A DNA stretch of 64,000 bases from Pipra filicauda (lineage: Eukaryota > Chordata > Aves > Passeriformes > Pipridae). A model generated the notes under the pieces. The model was not told the origin of the DNA, ran no database searches, and saw nothing but the letters and a program-made list of their open reading frames with translations. The translations under genes were made by a program, and so were the position numbers. Below are positions 51,536 through 64,000 of the stretch, one piece after another. The stretch lies in contig NW_024104378.1 of assembly GCF_003945595.2 (NCBI RefSeq), forward strand, positions 1,762,176 through 1,826,175, in the 5' to 3' direction. The number at the start of each line of letters is the position of its first letter. Within the stretch, counting starts at the first letter, position 1.

Positions 51536-52344
51536 ATCCAAGATTTCTCATTATAGTTTTGTACTTCTTTTGCTTCCTTGTTTTCCACTGTTCTGGAATT
51601 CCAGTACAGTGAAACAAAAGTAAGACTGTACATGATCTTGCTTTTGCAGATGCTACACTGTGAACTGTGAAAGGTCTATGGAAATTTCAGAATTGCCACA
51701 ATATCCATCTGCTAACAGAAAGAAAATTAAACAGCAATATGTAGTTTATAGGCCTATCCTCTCACTTTATGATTTTGGAGAATGCAAAAAATCCACATAA
51801 ATGTCATTCATGTTTGACCTGTTCTTACATAAATGAGTGGCATAATAAAGAAATCTTCCAGATATCCTACTTTAGATTCTACCCATGGGAAAGGGCTCTT
51901 CTTTTTGCCAGTTCACTAAGACTTGCCTCATAACTGTCAGATCTTTGTGCTATAACACATACATCGTAGCTGAAAACAAGACAAAAAATAAATAAATTCA
52001 GGGAATTTCATGAGCTGATTTAATCACGTAAGTGCCTTACACAGTAACTGTTCTTATAGCTGTCTATGTGGGTAAGTATTTTCTGTCAAACTCAGAGTTG
52101 TAATTTCACGTTTCGAGTGAAAAGAGCATGGGCTATGATCTGAATTTGGAAACCTCCATATTTTAGTGTCTGGCTATCAAACTCCTCCTCACACAATAAT
52201 AAATTATTTGAAAGTATATAAAATACTTTAATAATTAAGGGCAAAACAGAGTACCATAATGTATCTAAACATTTTTCATTTTGAAGAACTATCCACAATT
52301 CTGTTAATAGCTATAGCAATTCTGGCAGAGATATCAATCACATT

Positions 52345-54045
52345 AAAAAAATACAATATCATGGCCAGGCTTTGCGAATGAAGATTTGAGAAGGGCTCTA
52401 CCCACGTTTGTTACAAGCGCGCTGGTGGCTAAAAAGGCCAATATGAGATAGGCACATCCGGTTGCAAAAGGCACAGCAGAAAGACTCCTTAGGTGGTATA
52501 TTCTGCAAGACACGATTCTTTCTGCGTTGTCTTTTCTCCTCAAGAGTGATCCTGCGTGCGTTCTCAAAAGCATCATCAGCGTTATAGATGGTGTGTCTCC
52601 AGACCTCCCAATTTGAGGCCAGAGTAGACCAGTTATGTTGATCAATATGGCCAAGGCTGAGATGTTGTTTCAGGGAGTCCTTGTATCTTTTATTCGGGGC
52701 TCCTCTCTTGCGGCAGCCGGTGGCAAGTTCACCATAAAGCAAGATCTTAGGGAGGCGGTGGTCCTTCATCCTTGAGATGTGCCCTGCCCAGCGCAGCTGT
52801 GTTCTCAGCAACATGGCTTCTATACTTGTGACTGCTGCTTGCTCTAGAACAGATGTATTGGTCACATAGTCTGACCAGTGGATGTTTAGGATTGTACAGA
52901 AGCAGCGTTGATGGAAGTGTTCTAGGAGATGCAGGTGGTGGCGGTAGATGACCCATGATTTGGATCCGTATAAGAGAGTAGACAGCACAATGGCTCTGTA
53001 AACACTGGTCTTGGTACTTTTCTTCAGGTGTTTATTTCGCCAAACTCTTTTATGGAGTTTTCTGAAAGCTCTCTATGCCTTTGCCAACCTCTGTTGTCTA
53101 TCCCTCTGTCAGTCTTACCATCCGAGGAGATGAGGCTACCTAGGTAATTAAACTGCTGGACTGATTTGAGCTCTGATTGGCCAATGGTGATATGGGGATG
53201 ATGGAAGACTTCCTAAGGTGCAGGTTGATAGAGAACTTCAGTCTTCTTTAAGCTGACTTCCAGGCAAAAGAGCTCAGCAGCATCTGCAAAGCAGGATGTT
53301 AAATGCTGCAGAGCTGCTTCTGTGTGGGCGACGAGGGCGGCGTCATCAGCATAAAGCAGCTCCCGGACAAGATGGTTTAAGGTCTTAGTGTGGGCCTTCA
53401 GTCACCTTAGGTTGAATAGGCTTCCATCAGTACGATATCGAATGTAGATACCGTCCTGATCCTCGAGGTCTGCCGTGGCCTTTTGGAGCATCCTGCTGAA
53501 AAAGATTGTGAATAGGGTTGGTGCGAGAATGCAACCTTGTTTCACACCACTGGTTATTAGAAAGGGCTCAGAAAGTGCATTGTCATATCTGACTTGGCCG
53601 TGCTGATCCTCATGGAGTGAGATGATCATTTTAAGGAACTTGAGGGGACAACCTAAACATTCCAAAATCTGCCATAGACTTTTTCTGCTCACAGTATCGA
53701 AAGCCTTGGTGAGGTCGACAAAGGTTACATAGAGACCTTTGTTCTGTTCCCTACACTTCTCTTGCAGTTGTCTGAGAACAAACACCATGTCTGTGGTACT
53801 CCTGTTGGCTCTGAAACCACACTGACTTTCAGGTAGAATTCCTTCTGCTATAGCGGGTATTAGTCTGTCCAAAAGTATTCTTGCCAGGATTTTGCCAGCA
53901 ATGGAGAGCAGAGTAATACCACGGTAATTTGAACAGTCTGATTTAATTCCCTTCTTCTTGTACAAAGTGATGATGACTGCATCATGAAAGTCTGATGGTA
54001 GTTCGCCTGGTTCCCAACAGTGCACTCAGAGTAATGATTATCATT
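52345..54045 (-). mobile_element. 5'-truncated non-CR1 LINE (RTE/AviRTE-like) with reverse transcriptase, broken
   Basis: On the - strand this encodes the reverse transcriptase and C-terminal region of a non-LTR retrotransposon unlike CR1. The 54025-53402 segment has the RT blocks SNYRGITLLS (32-41), the first catalytic Asp in FVDLTKAFD (Asp104) and GVKQGC (160-165). The YADD motif lies downstream at 53342-53353, in the same frame but after a TGA at 53402-53404. Further breaks are TAG at 53213-53215, a frameshift between about 53076 and 53110, and TAG at 53073-53075. The last segment (52988-52398, 196 residues) ends in a C-x2-C-x12-H-x3-C zinc-knuckle-like motif (172-192). The endonuclease is missing. 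The order of frames and few breaks suggest a fairly young dead copy. AviRTE assignment is a guess; another Jockey/RTE-related clade is possible. Confidence 0.85.
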
Positions 54046-57000
54046 GCAGTCTGAAATCATGCCATATAAATAGATAGTTCTATGAAAATACCACCTCAGT
54101 GTTGAACAGCTGTCAAAGAAGACAGAAAGTTAGGAATTATTAGGAAAGAACAGAGAAACAAAAAAAGGAAAACATTACTATGCCACCATAAAATAAATTT
54201 AAGATGTTTCCACATCTTGAATACAATGTGCAGTTCTCTTCATCCATCTCAGAAATTATATAATAAATCAAGGGAATAGCAACAAAGAAAATGCAAAGTA
54301 TCACACAGGTTCAATATGAGAAAATGGAAAACTCATTCTGGAAAACAGCTGATCTAGAAGAAAACGATAAAGGTTTATAAAATCCTGTGTAGTATAGAGA
54401 TAGGAAATAGGGAATGATTTTTCACTGTCTTTTTCAATAGAAGCAACATCAAATTAAACAAGCAAGTAACAGATTCAAAATAAACAAAAGAAGTGCCTTT
54501 GCATGCATACATAATTAACCTGCGAAACTCTCTAAATGTTATGGATAGTAAAAATTCACATAAATCAAAAGTGGCTTGGACAAACTCGTGGAAGCAAAAT
54601 CTGTTTCAGACTTTTAATGTAAATGCACCTCCTCCAGCTTGGTTCGCTCCTGAGCCAGCATTTACCGAGGGAGTACTCCAGGAATTGTCACTAAAATGCT
54701 TACTAATAGTCATTGTTTTGGTTTTTAACCTGGTTTGACTTTTGTTGGCAGCAGAAGAGACAGAGACCACAGTTTTATTTACAGTGGAAGATGCTATTGA
54801 CATATTTTAGACATAAAAATACCTCCCCCAATAGAGACATGAGAACTGAGATGGATGATCTCAGTGAATTTTCTCAAAGATGGAACAAGCCGAGTAAAAA
54901 GACTCCTGGTAGTCCAGAAGAGGGCATATCTTTTTTCTACAGAAGACACATTTGCTGACAATATCTGAATCTTGAAGATGCAGATCCAATAGAATATTCT
55001 ATTAATCATTTTTTTTGAAAATTTGAGAATAAGCCTTTATTTTTTAACATCTATTATGCCAGGAATTAATGAGGAATTGTCTCCAGCAGTTCTGGTTCTT
55101 TGCCACTGGTCCTAACAAAGTATGCTTCTCTGAGGGGTGCAGGCAAGCATTTCATTTGAACACCAGTGCTTATTTCTTGTGCTTCCTTTTGTTCACCTTC
55201 ATGAGCTGCAGGAAACTGTGAGCTTATCAAGTACTTAATGCACATTTGGCACCTGTGTTTAGAGCTAAGTGGGTTTTTGGTTTGGCCAAGTACAGTTGTT
55301 CCAACAGTCTTACTTATTTAAGTGCTCTGCTATATGATAGGGTCCAGAGTCTTGAATGAAAGGATTTGCTTCTCATGCAGTTCCTCTCCAACTTAGACAA
55401 ACCTAGTAAGCTCACGTAATTTTTGAAGGGAGTTTAGATCAAGCTGTAGGTTTAAGAATCCTGCCTACTTGAGGTCCACTTGAGCCCTCTTCTGTGGTAC
55501 CTGAACCTGGAGGAACATCTAAGTACTCCTTACCTTCTCTGTTCCTATTTGCCATGCAGTTTCAGTAACTTTAGCCCAGCTGCTCAAGCGCTCCTGTGAG
55601 ATATGGAAGATATGAAAGACACCAAGAAGACATCAAGCCACATCAGGCTGAGAAGGGAGGCGAGCACAAGGCTCCAAATTACTTGGTAGCTATTGTAACC
55701 CCTAGGATATTAAGTGGATGGGGAGTATTAGCCATTCAAAATACTATCTACAACTGCATTTTAGGAGCACTGAAACCTGTAGGTTTGACTGGACTCAGAA
55801 GTCCCAGGCAGGAGAATGACTCATTGCTAAACTCTCAGACTTCCCCTGACCACTCCCGGGTACAGACAGAAGTAGTTCTGGGAGAGGCCAGAAACTACCC
55901 TGTGCCCTTCTCTGGTGCAATGGGGGGCTTTTGCAAATTTAGGCAAAAGCTTTATGTAGGAGGGTAGAGTCAGTCTGCAGGTCCTTGGCCTCCCTCAATT
56001 CATGTCTGCTTTTGATGATGAGCCTTTGATTAGATGAAGTCCTTGATCATTTTATCTTTTTTAATAATGAGAATTACAAAGCAAAGATTAGGGGAAAAAA
56101 TAAATATACATCTCTCAGGGGAAGATATGTGGCCAGTCTCTAGACACGTTCTTAGCAGGGCACTGCTCTTTTAACAAAAGAGGTGTTTCTGCTCCTTGTG
56201 GGAAACGCAGTTTCCGGTAGAGTCAAGGACCGCAAAGTGAAGCACACCTTCTTTAGGGAGCATAAAAAATACCATCTTCAAGCCCCAAGGTCTGCAGAGA
56301 GAAGCAGGGATTCAGATCCTATGTCTGCAGAGAGCCTCACTGACTGAGACTAGCAGAAGTGAAGAGATAGCCTGTGCAGTTTCCATGGTAAAATCATGGC
56401 TTGTTTATTTGTCAGACGAGCATTGATATACTTTCCATTTGTACTGCCTTTCCTATAATCTGCCTGTCCTCACCTGCTAAGAAGATATTTGGAAAAAATC
56501 CCAGCTACAGAGGCAATAGCCTCTATGCTGAAGAAGTGAACAAAAGAAAGGGCATTGTCCTTAATGGAAGCTAGAAATGATTGAATATTATCAGCTGTAA
56601 GGGTTATTACCTCTGTCTTCCCACTTCAGTATGGCCAGATGACCAGCATAGCTTTTCTTCAAAGTTTAGAAGTTTAACTAAAACACTTAGGACTGTAAAA
56701 ATATGTGGAACACAATATCTATGTGAAGTGATTGATATGGAATATATGGACACTTTATAATACTTGAATGTGACAACCTAACCCAACAATACCCACAGAG
56801 ATAAATCTGCATAGTTGGGCTTTTTGGAAAAGTTTATTTTTTTACACTTGCAATGCTGCACATTATGCTGTTGATCCTGTTGACAAAGCAATATCATGAT
56901 CAAGTAAAAACAGACAGGAAGTGGCTTACATCAGTCACCACTAGATGTTTCCTATACTACTGTAAAATAACAAATGTCGCCAACATAAACAAATTAAAAA

Positions 57001-57649
57001 CGGGTAGTGTTTTAAAAAGCTAGATATCAACATTACTGTAGTATTATTGACATTAAACTGGAAAAATACTAAAAGCTTGGCATTAGCAGATACTGTAATA
57101 CAAATGAATTACAATTATCCCCTCGTACAAACCCCAGGCTGGATACCAAACCATGCCCTAACTGCCAAGTATACCTTATATCTTCCCTACCTCTGGATTC
57201 CTCAGCTTACTGATTGTCACCCAGTGGGTCAGTCATGGAAGGACCCAGCACAACCGTGAAGTGCAGTGGAAGTCAGCCCCTGCATTCCTAGTGATCTTAG
57301 CTATACCTCCTGGCAATGTTTTTACAATTCTCTATAATTACTTTTTTCATTGCTTCTACAAAATACATTATGAACCAGGTGCTTCTCTGTTTTGAAATGT
57401 TTGTGTAAGTAGCTTTGCACTCATTTGTCAAATAAATTAACCTGGCACATTCCTTAATACCTTTATTTTTTCTAACTAATTGTAAATCATTCATGCTCAG
57501 TCAAATGTAATCCTTAATGCTCTGCTGGACTTTAATCAAATAATGAAACTAGTGATACAGAAACTACAATAGGATTTTAAATCACTACAGATTCTTTGGA
57601 TAACATTACAAATGCTGTCTTGTCACATGCCCAAAGATTGCACTTACCA
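54046..57649. other. Intergenic, nothing recognised
   Basis: AT-rich DNA with short open frames, the longest 123 codons at 55596-55967 with no recognisable domain. No exon or repeat family was identified. Confidence 0.5.
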
Positions 57650-58476
57650 AATGTCTTCTTACTGACAGAGGTGGGTTGAATCTGGCTGGACACCAGATGC
57701 CCACAGAAGTCTTTCTATCACTCCCCTCCTCACCTGGGCAGGGGAGAGAAAATAAAACTAAAGGCTCCTGGGTCAAGATAAGGACAAGGGAGATCACTCA
57801 GCAATTACTGGTCATGGGAAAAACAGATTCCGCCCAGGGAAACGAATTTAATTTATTGCCAATCAAATCAGAGGAGTATAACGAGAAATAGGAACAAATC
57901 TAAAAACCACCTTCCTTCCACTTCTCCATCTTCCCAGGCTCACCTCTACTCTCAAATTCTGTACCTCCTCACTTCCAGCAGTGCAGGGGGATGGGCAATG
58001 GGGGTTGTGGTCAGTTCATCAAATGCTTCTGCCAGTCCTTCCTCCGGAAGGACTCCTCACACTCTTCCCCTGCTCAGCGTGGAGTCCCTCCCACAGGAGA
58101 CAGTCCTTCATGAACTTCTCCAACATGGCTCCTCCCCAGAGGCTGCAGTTCTTCACAAACTGCTTCTGTGTGGTCCCTTCCAGGGACAGATTGTCCTAGC
58201 ATGGTTCCCCTACAGGGTCAGCAAACCTGCTCCAGCATGGGTTCCTCTCTCCATGAGGCCACAGGTCCTGCCAGGAGCATGTTCCAGCATGGGCTTCCCA
58301 AGGGGTCACAGCCTCCTTCAGGCATTTCCCTGCTCTGTTGTGAGTTCCTCTAAGGGATATCTGCTCCATGGTGGGTATTTGCTCCACTGTGGACCTGTGT
58401 GGGCTGCAGGGGGACAGCCTGCCTCACCATAGTCTTCACAATGGGCTGCAGGGGAATCACTTCTCCAGCACCTGGG
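57650..58476 (-). mobile_element. Partial LTR of an avian endogenous retrovirus with internal tandem repeats
   Basis: The block is recognised as a common avian ERVL-type LTR in - orientation. On - there is an AATAAA (GGCAATAAATTAAATT, near 57855) followed by the R/U5-like end (57650-57830). Upstream of it on - is an array of imperfect ~45-bp units, each carrying a GCTCCAGCATGGG-like core (about 58115-58400). The outer U3 part that I expect in full copies is absent beyond about 58476, so the LTR is truncated. No retroviral genes are nearby. Open frames across the array have no coding meaning. Confidence 0.72.
58115..58400. repeat. Imperfect ~45-bp tandem repeat inside the LTR
   Basis: About eight diverged units share a core seen as CTCCAACATGG, CTTCTGTGTGG, GTCCTAGCATGG, GCTCCAGCATGGG, GTTCCAGCATGGG, GCTCCATGGTGGG and GCTCCACTGTGGA, with ~45-bp spacing where regular. 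It is an internal expansion in the U3-like part of the LTR. Confidence 0.7.
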
Positions 58477-61400
58477 AAATGTAAGAAGTCACAGGAAAGC
58501 TGAAACTCGAGTGAAATTAAGAGACAAGTGTCCTCATTGCAGAATAGTAAGTAAATAGTATTTGCAAATACATGCAAGTCCATTCCTAAGAAACAAAACA
58601 ATATATATATAACATAGCATGTTATACCTTAATATCTTCAGTCCTTTTTGAGTGTTTTTGCTTTTCATTCCAGCCCCTCTTGCCTGTCTGGCTTTTCTCA
58701 TGCAACTATTTTACAAACTTAAGAAACGTATCTCTGCAACATTCCCTACAACAATGTATTTGCAGACAAAATGGAACAGCCAGTAATTGCAAGACTGCTC
58801 ATGTCCACAGGCAAGTTCTCTGGCAGAAGGTCAAGTCCATTTCAGAATCTGAACTACAAAGCTCTTTTGTGTACCTAGAAAGGGTCTTTTTTAATATTTG
58901 TTTTCCATTTACACTGAAAACAAATTTGCGAGTTTCCATTGGTACCTCAGGGACAAGTATACCATGTAGTGCCACTGTCAAGTGAAGATATTGTTGGTAT
59001 TCCAACCCTCACCTTTTTGCATCAATTCTACATACTGGTATATAGCTCTATGTGGGTCATACAGTGTGGAAAATTACTTGAGTTAGCAAAAATACTGTGG
59101 AAAACAGTTAAATTTAATTAAATTGAGCTGCTGAACTGCTTTACTGTATTGCCTCCACAAGCAGCTACAGCTACAGAAGTGAGTGACTTGGGGTGGCACC
59201 ACTGCACATCAAACCATGGTTTTAGGGACTACAGTCAGTGGATCTACTACAAATGTCTTTATGATCCTTCTTATTAAAGTATATATGTATTAAATAAGTG
59301 TGTACTTACAGAAATAGATCACTTCTATATGTTGCCAACAGGATGTACAGTTCACTCCCTCTCTTGGGGCATGAGAAAGGTTTGTCTTCTCACAACAGTT
59401 TACAAGATGGTGTGGCTGTGGAGAATAAATTTGTTCTCCTGAGAGCAACAGCAATGCAATGGGTGCTGTAGTGAAAGCCACGGTTTTATGGTCATCCTTA
59501 AGAAAACTCTTTGAGATCCTGACTCCAGAGGATGACAACACAGGTAAGAGCCCCCTCTTCCTCTTTGCAGCTTGCCTGAAATGGCTCAGGCTTTAGACCT
59601 TTACTTCTGTTGGCTGAAGTGAGGCAAGCCTATGTAAGGGGGGTCCTTATATATTAGTGTAAATAATAAAAAATTTTTCTTTTCCTGAAGAACATGCCCC
59701 AGCATATTTGAAATAGTTCGCTGTTCTTCTCTCAGTACACCCATTAAGTTACTGTTTAAGTCCTAACTCAGAGTTGTACTATCTTCCAAGAAAACGTTTT
59801 GGTTTTATTGGTACACTAGTAATTACATACATGGATCAATTATTTCACTGTTTTTTTGTGCAGTCCATATATGTCTGTGTGCTTAATTATAAAATAATGT
59901 AGGATTTATTGACTATGTTTTTAATATACTGGCCAAATTCCCAGTTCATTATTGCTTGATGAAATAATAGTAAAGTTAAAACATGTTGATTTTTTTTGCT
60001 ATCTATTTATTTTTGTTATTAGTTTAACTTTAAGGCAGAAATATACATCTTATCATAATCTGAACACCATTATAGAGCAAAGCAGATGGGATACTGTAAA
60101 TTGAGCTGACTTCAAGGTACTCCAGTCTAGCATGATAATCTCTCTCCTGCTAGATAACCAAAGACTAAATTATTTCCTTTATTTAGGACCCATCCTCTGA
60201 CAGGAGCAAAGAATGAATGATCCTTCTTGGAGCACAGATACGTATCCTGAAAAGTATTAGACACTGACCTTAGTCCAGCAGCTAAGTATCTAAGGACTTC
60301 AATGAGTGAGGGCCAGAGCAATCAGCACCTTGCAGAAGGGAGTTCGTAGTGAAGCAGCCTCTGCAGGAGATGCGATCACTGCTCTTTAGAAATGAGCAGG
60401 CTGTTGCAGTATGTGGTTCAGTTAAGAGTGAAAAAAAAAAAACCTGAATATAAAAGCAGATTTAAAGTCTTCACGTCACGCAGTCTTTTAATTATATCTT
60501 GAATTAAACCTATGGTGCTCAGGAATCTGTATTGCCATTTGAGAAAAGTTATTTTGACATAGCAAACATAATTTTAGAAAATACAGGGAAAGCTCATCAT
60601 GCTACAAATTGGTATGGATACCATCTACAGCAAGGGAGAAGACTGAGAAGCTAAAACTATGAGACATGCTGTACCTTAACCCCAAATGAAATAACAGACC
60701 TGTTAAGGAGCCTGGGGTGATTCAAGGGCAAGGGGACTGAGAATCACTGCAAGGCTGGCAAGAGCTGTAGAGCACCCAATCTTACTAAGACAACTGGAAC
60801 TTTAGGACATAAATAACACATACCATGCCAAAGCCAGTATGAAGGCATTAATGTCTGTACTCAGAAAAACAAAGAAGTAATATAAAATTTAAAGTTGTAG
60901 TATGGAATTAATAAACAAGACAAAGGATATATACTTCATTCATAGTGTTTTTCATTTATAAAACATGACATAGCTTCTTAAAAATACATTACAGTAGGTT
61001 CCATGAAAAAAATGTGGCTGGGGAAAAAATTAGAAACTGAGGCCGTGGCTGGGATAGCATTTCCATTTCATTTCTTCTAAATTTCAATATTACATTCTAG
61101 TTTGTACTGTCTCAGGATTCCTTGATTACAAATCCCTCTAGAAATCCTTGACAGAACACAAAAAGTGCTTCCCAGTTACTAAAGAAAGTGAGTCACTGGT
61201 TTCTGCATATGTCCTTTTAAACTCTAAATGTCTCATTGCATACAACCTTCAGCAATGAATGTGCACTTTGGTGCATATGAAAGTCATGGCTGAGACATCA
61301 AGATGTTTGATATACTGCACATGTACATTAGTTTTCCCTGACGATTTATATGCATAGCTATTGGGTTATCCAAATATAAACTTGCACATAGCTTCAGAGC

Positions 61401-64000
61401 TTGGAGAGTTCCCACCCTTTTGAAATGCAGGCAACCTTTCTTCTCCATGAATTCCCATTAGGCCTCTATAGTGCACTTGCCAGAAGGCTGAAGTTCAGCA
61501 GGTGTGGTCTTTCTGTAAATATTTCCCAGTGGAAGTTTAATGTGAACCTCTCACACACATAAAAATATAATACTCAGAGAAATGTTGCTGGATGAGGACC
61601 TCAGATTTAAAACTCAAAGGGGAAGGGACTATGTCTTTTCGTATACACTAGCTAAGTGTATATGAAAGCTGCTAAATCATTTAAAGGCATAGTTCTAGAA
61701 AAGCCCTTGGCTTATTCTGGAAACCAAAAGAAATTCAGGCTACTTAACAATCAGTATAATGCTTTACAAAATGAAAGTAAAAAAGTGTAGCTACATGTTT
61801 CCAGATAGGTGACATGAAGATTATTCACTTAGTCTTTGCAAAATATTGGAGCTTAAATATTGTACAAAGGCTACATGTTATTAAAATATATGCTGTCAGT
61901 GCCTCTTTGCACTGTCATGCTCATTAGGACACAGTAATTACAGTAGTGCTCTTCTGAGAGGTAGATTACACTTCTCACACCTTCTGTTAAGGATCCAAAT
62001 ATAATGCAACCTTATAGCTAAAACTGAACATATCAAGACTTGACCTGAGAACCATATACCATTTAAATTGAGATATTATTTAAAGAGAAATTAAAATCGA
62101 CATCTTGTAATATAGGGAAGCTACCCTCCCCCTTTCAGCTGAACAATTTGTCCAAAGGCCTGAGTCTGGACTCACTGCACATCCCACACAGCTGATTCTA
62201 AGAACAAACAATTCCTTTGGGGTCTAGAACGCACACTGGATTCTGACTTAGTTGAAATAAATATATTTTCAGCAAGAAAGAAATCAAATTAGCTCAGTTT
62301 TGAGGCACACATGATCAGAGAAATAAAAGCAGGTATGCAGTATAATTTCATTATGAAAACCTACATTTCAAGTGAAAACCTACAGTCAGTTACAAGAATT
62401 ACAGAGAAAGATGCTGCCTATTCAGTTATCTATTTTATGAATGCACTATGTGGATCATTACCTTCTGCCTTCAGCAAAACTCCTTTCCAGTCCACCTAAA
62501 TTTCACTAATTAATGTTGTATCTACATCACACAGTGAAAAAAAAAATAAATTAGGGGGCTCTTGCACTGGAAGCATTTAATTCTTTTTTTTTTTAATTAA
62601 GGGTTATTCTAGTAACAAAAGGAAAAAAAAGCCTACTACCTTTAGGTGACTGTTTTAGGAGGCAAGATCTGTCATCTTATGATGGAAAAACACTATTTCA
62701 TGTGATAAAGAATACTGACATTTCTCTTTAACATATGTTAATAATACCACCTATATCCCTTTTTGGTTTCCTCATGTCTAAATCCACCACCTGCAGTTTG
62801 CATTAGTAAAGATAAACAGATACTAAACCTTATGACAAAGGCACTTCAGCTACACTATGATTACTGGGAACATAGCCCACATTCATTATGCCACACTAAC
62901 TCGATTTGCTTAGGGACAGGTCTGCATTGCTAGAAGCCTGTTGCCTTTCCTCATCCTTCATGCAGATGTATTTGAAAGTATTTGTCAAAACACTTTATGT
63001 TCTGTTTTCTATTTGCTTCTTTCAACTTCTGCTAGGGCATCAACTAGCAAACTGCTATGATCGATTCCTGTTTATTAACTTACATCAGAGTAAGCATCTA
63101 TTGGGACTGCAGCATACAGGGCTTGATAACCACTTCATGGACAGCCACAATAAATGCATAATTGCCTCTCTGTAGACCAGTGCTTCTAACAAACAGAATT
63201 AGTACAGTACAGTAGGATCACTGTTATGCTTTTGAATGCCAAGTTGATTCATACAGATGAGCAGCTGAGTAGTGCAGAGGTAAATTGCCATCGTTCTCCA
63301 CAGCACAGCCCATGTGCACACTGTATACATGTTCTGCAGTCCTGGTTAGTGTTGGCCAACCAACCATTAAAACAGTTGCGACAATGGAGGTTCTGTGGTT
63401 TGAACAAAGATTATGGGTATCAGAAGTAGAACAAGCACCGGTTTTCAGCGAATGGGGAGCTCACACTTTGTAGGGAACAAGGATAATACCTGTACCCTTA
63501 GTTCAGTTATCACAAATGTCACCTGTAGCATTTGTTCACCATCAGGGCAAGTTCATGAGAACTATTCCAAGAATTACAGAAAAGACACATGATACTAGGA
63601 TTTTGAGAAGGTCTTGTCTTTTCTGACTCATGAAACTTGTTTTCTTTGCCAAACAGAGCTTGGCAAAGCACAGCCTCACTGTACGCTTACAGCTGCAGGA
63701 GGGAGGCAGTTTCAAAAGTCCTTGCAATAGCAAGTGAGTGGGTAACAAAATGGCAGATATATTTAATCCAAATATTATGCATACAAAATGGATTACTCTA
63801 ATTTACTTAAGGCCACTTAGGAAAGAGGCCACTGAGCCATTGTAGCTGTTCTCCTTCCCCCAGTAGTGCCTTCCTTCTGAGGCATGTTGCAGCACAGACT
63901 GCATGGGCTATATAGATAGAGGGGGGATTTTACTGAAAATCAAGAACATTCTGTTTTTAATGAGATTTAGAGGTTTGGGGAAATGTCATATGGGAAACCC
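58477..64000. other. Intergenic to window end, nothing recognised
   Basis: AT-rich sequence without CpG islands, long frames or recognised repeats. By human synteny the next gene on this side would be ME1, but no ME1 exon was found, so its 5' end is probably beyond the window. Confidence 0.5.

Noticed and set aside
51231..51556. Lys/Glu/Arg-rich and Phe/Ser/Leu-rich open frames
   Set aside because: They are direct translations of the (CTTT)n/(CCTT)n microsatellite.
58477..64000. Possible first exon of ME1, expected on this side by synteny
   Set aside because: No ME1-like peptide or CpG island was found right of 37095, so it is probably outside the window.

Overview
This window is nuclear DNA of a bird. 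The evidence is two vertebrate genes with introns, several CR1 LINE copies in both orientations, and LTR sequences of types that are common in avian genomes. The LTR types point to Neoaves more than to chicken-like birds, but that is inference from memory of the repeats. No prokaryotic or plasmid features are present. About 95% of the window is non-coding.

Layout. Bases 1-8130 hold the 3' end of SNAP91 (AP180, a synaptic clathrin-assembly protein) on the + strand. Three coding exons (2940-3023, 3094-3198, 5341-5433) end in the family's C-terminal tail. A probable 3' UTR exon follows from 6707 to a poly(A) signal at 8113. A head-to-head pair of CR1 LINEs (8258-9622) lies just downstream, then about 18.6 kb of intergenic DNA. 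PRSS35, a secreted trypsin-fold protein of 413 residues, lies on the - strand at 28297-29538 as one complete coding exon. Its splice acceptor sits just upstream of the ATG, so a non-coding first exon must lie further right. Two CpG-rich blocks (35085-35540 and 36060-37095) are the best candidates for its promoter. The right half is gene-poor. It holds a CR1 fragment nested in an older CR1 (37695-39055), a solo ERV LTR (39160-39754), a long polypyrimidine tract (51257-51535), a broken non-CR1 LINE with a reverse transcriptase domain (52345-54045) and a partial LTR with internal tandem repeats (57650-58476).

The two genes converge tail to tail (SNAP91 ->, <- PRSS35), as they do in human 6q14. 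This supports assigning the protease to PRSS35 rather than its paralogue PRSS23. They have no known shared pathway.

I found no convincing undescribed system. The most useful leads are the non-CR1 LINE (unusual in birds), the Ser-to-Thr change in the PRSS35 active site, a possible 24-nt in-frame SNAP91 microexon at 792-815, and the CpG island, which has candidate splice donors on both strands.
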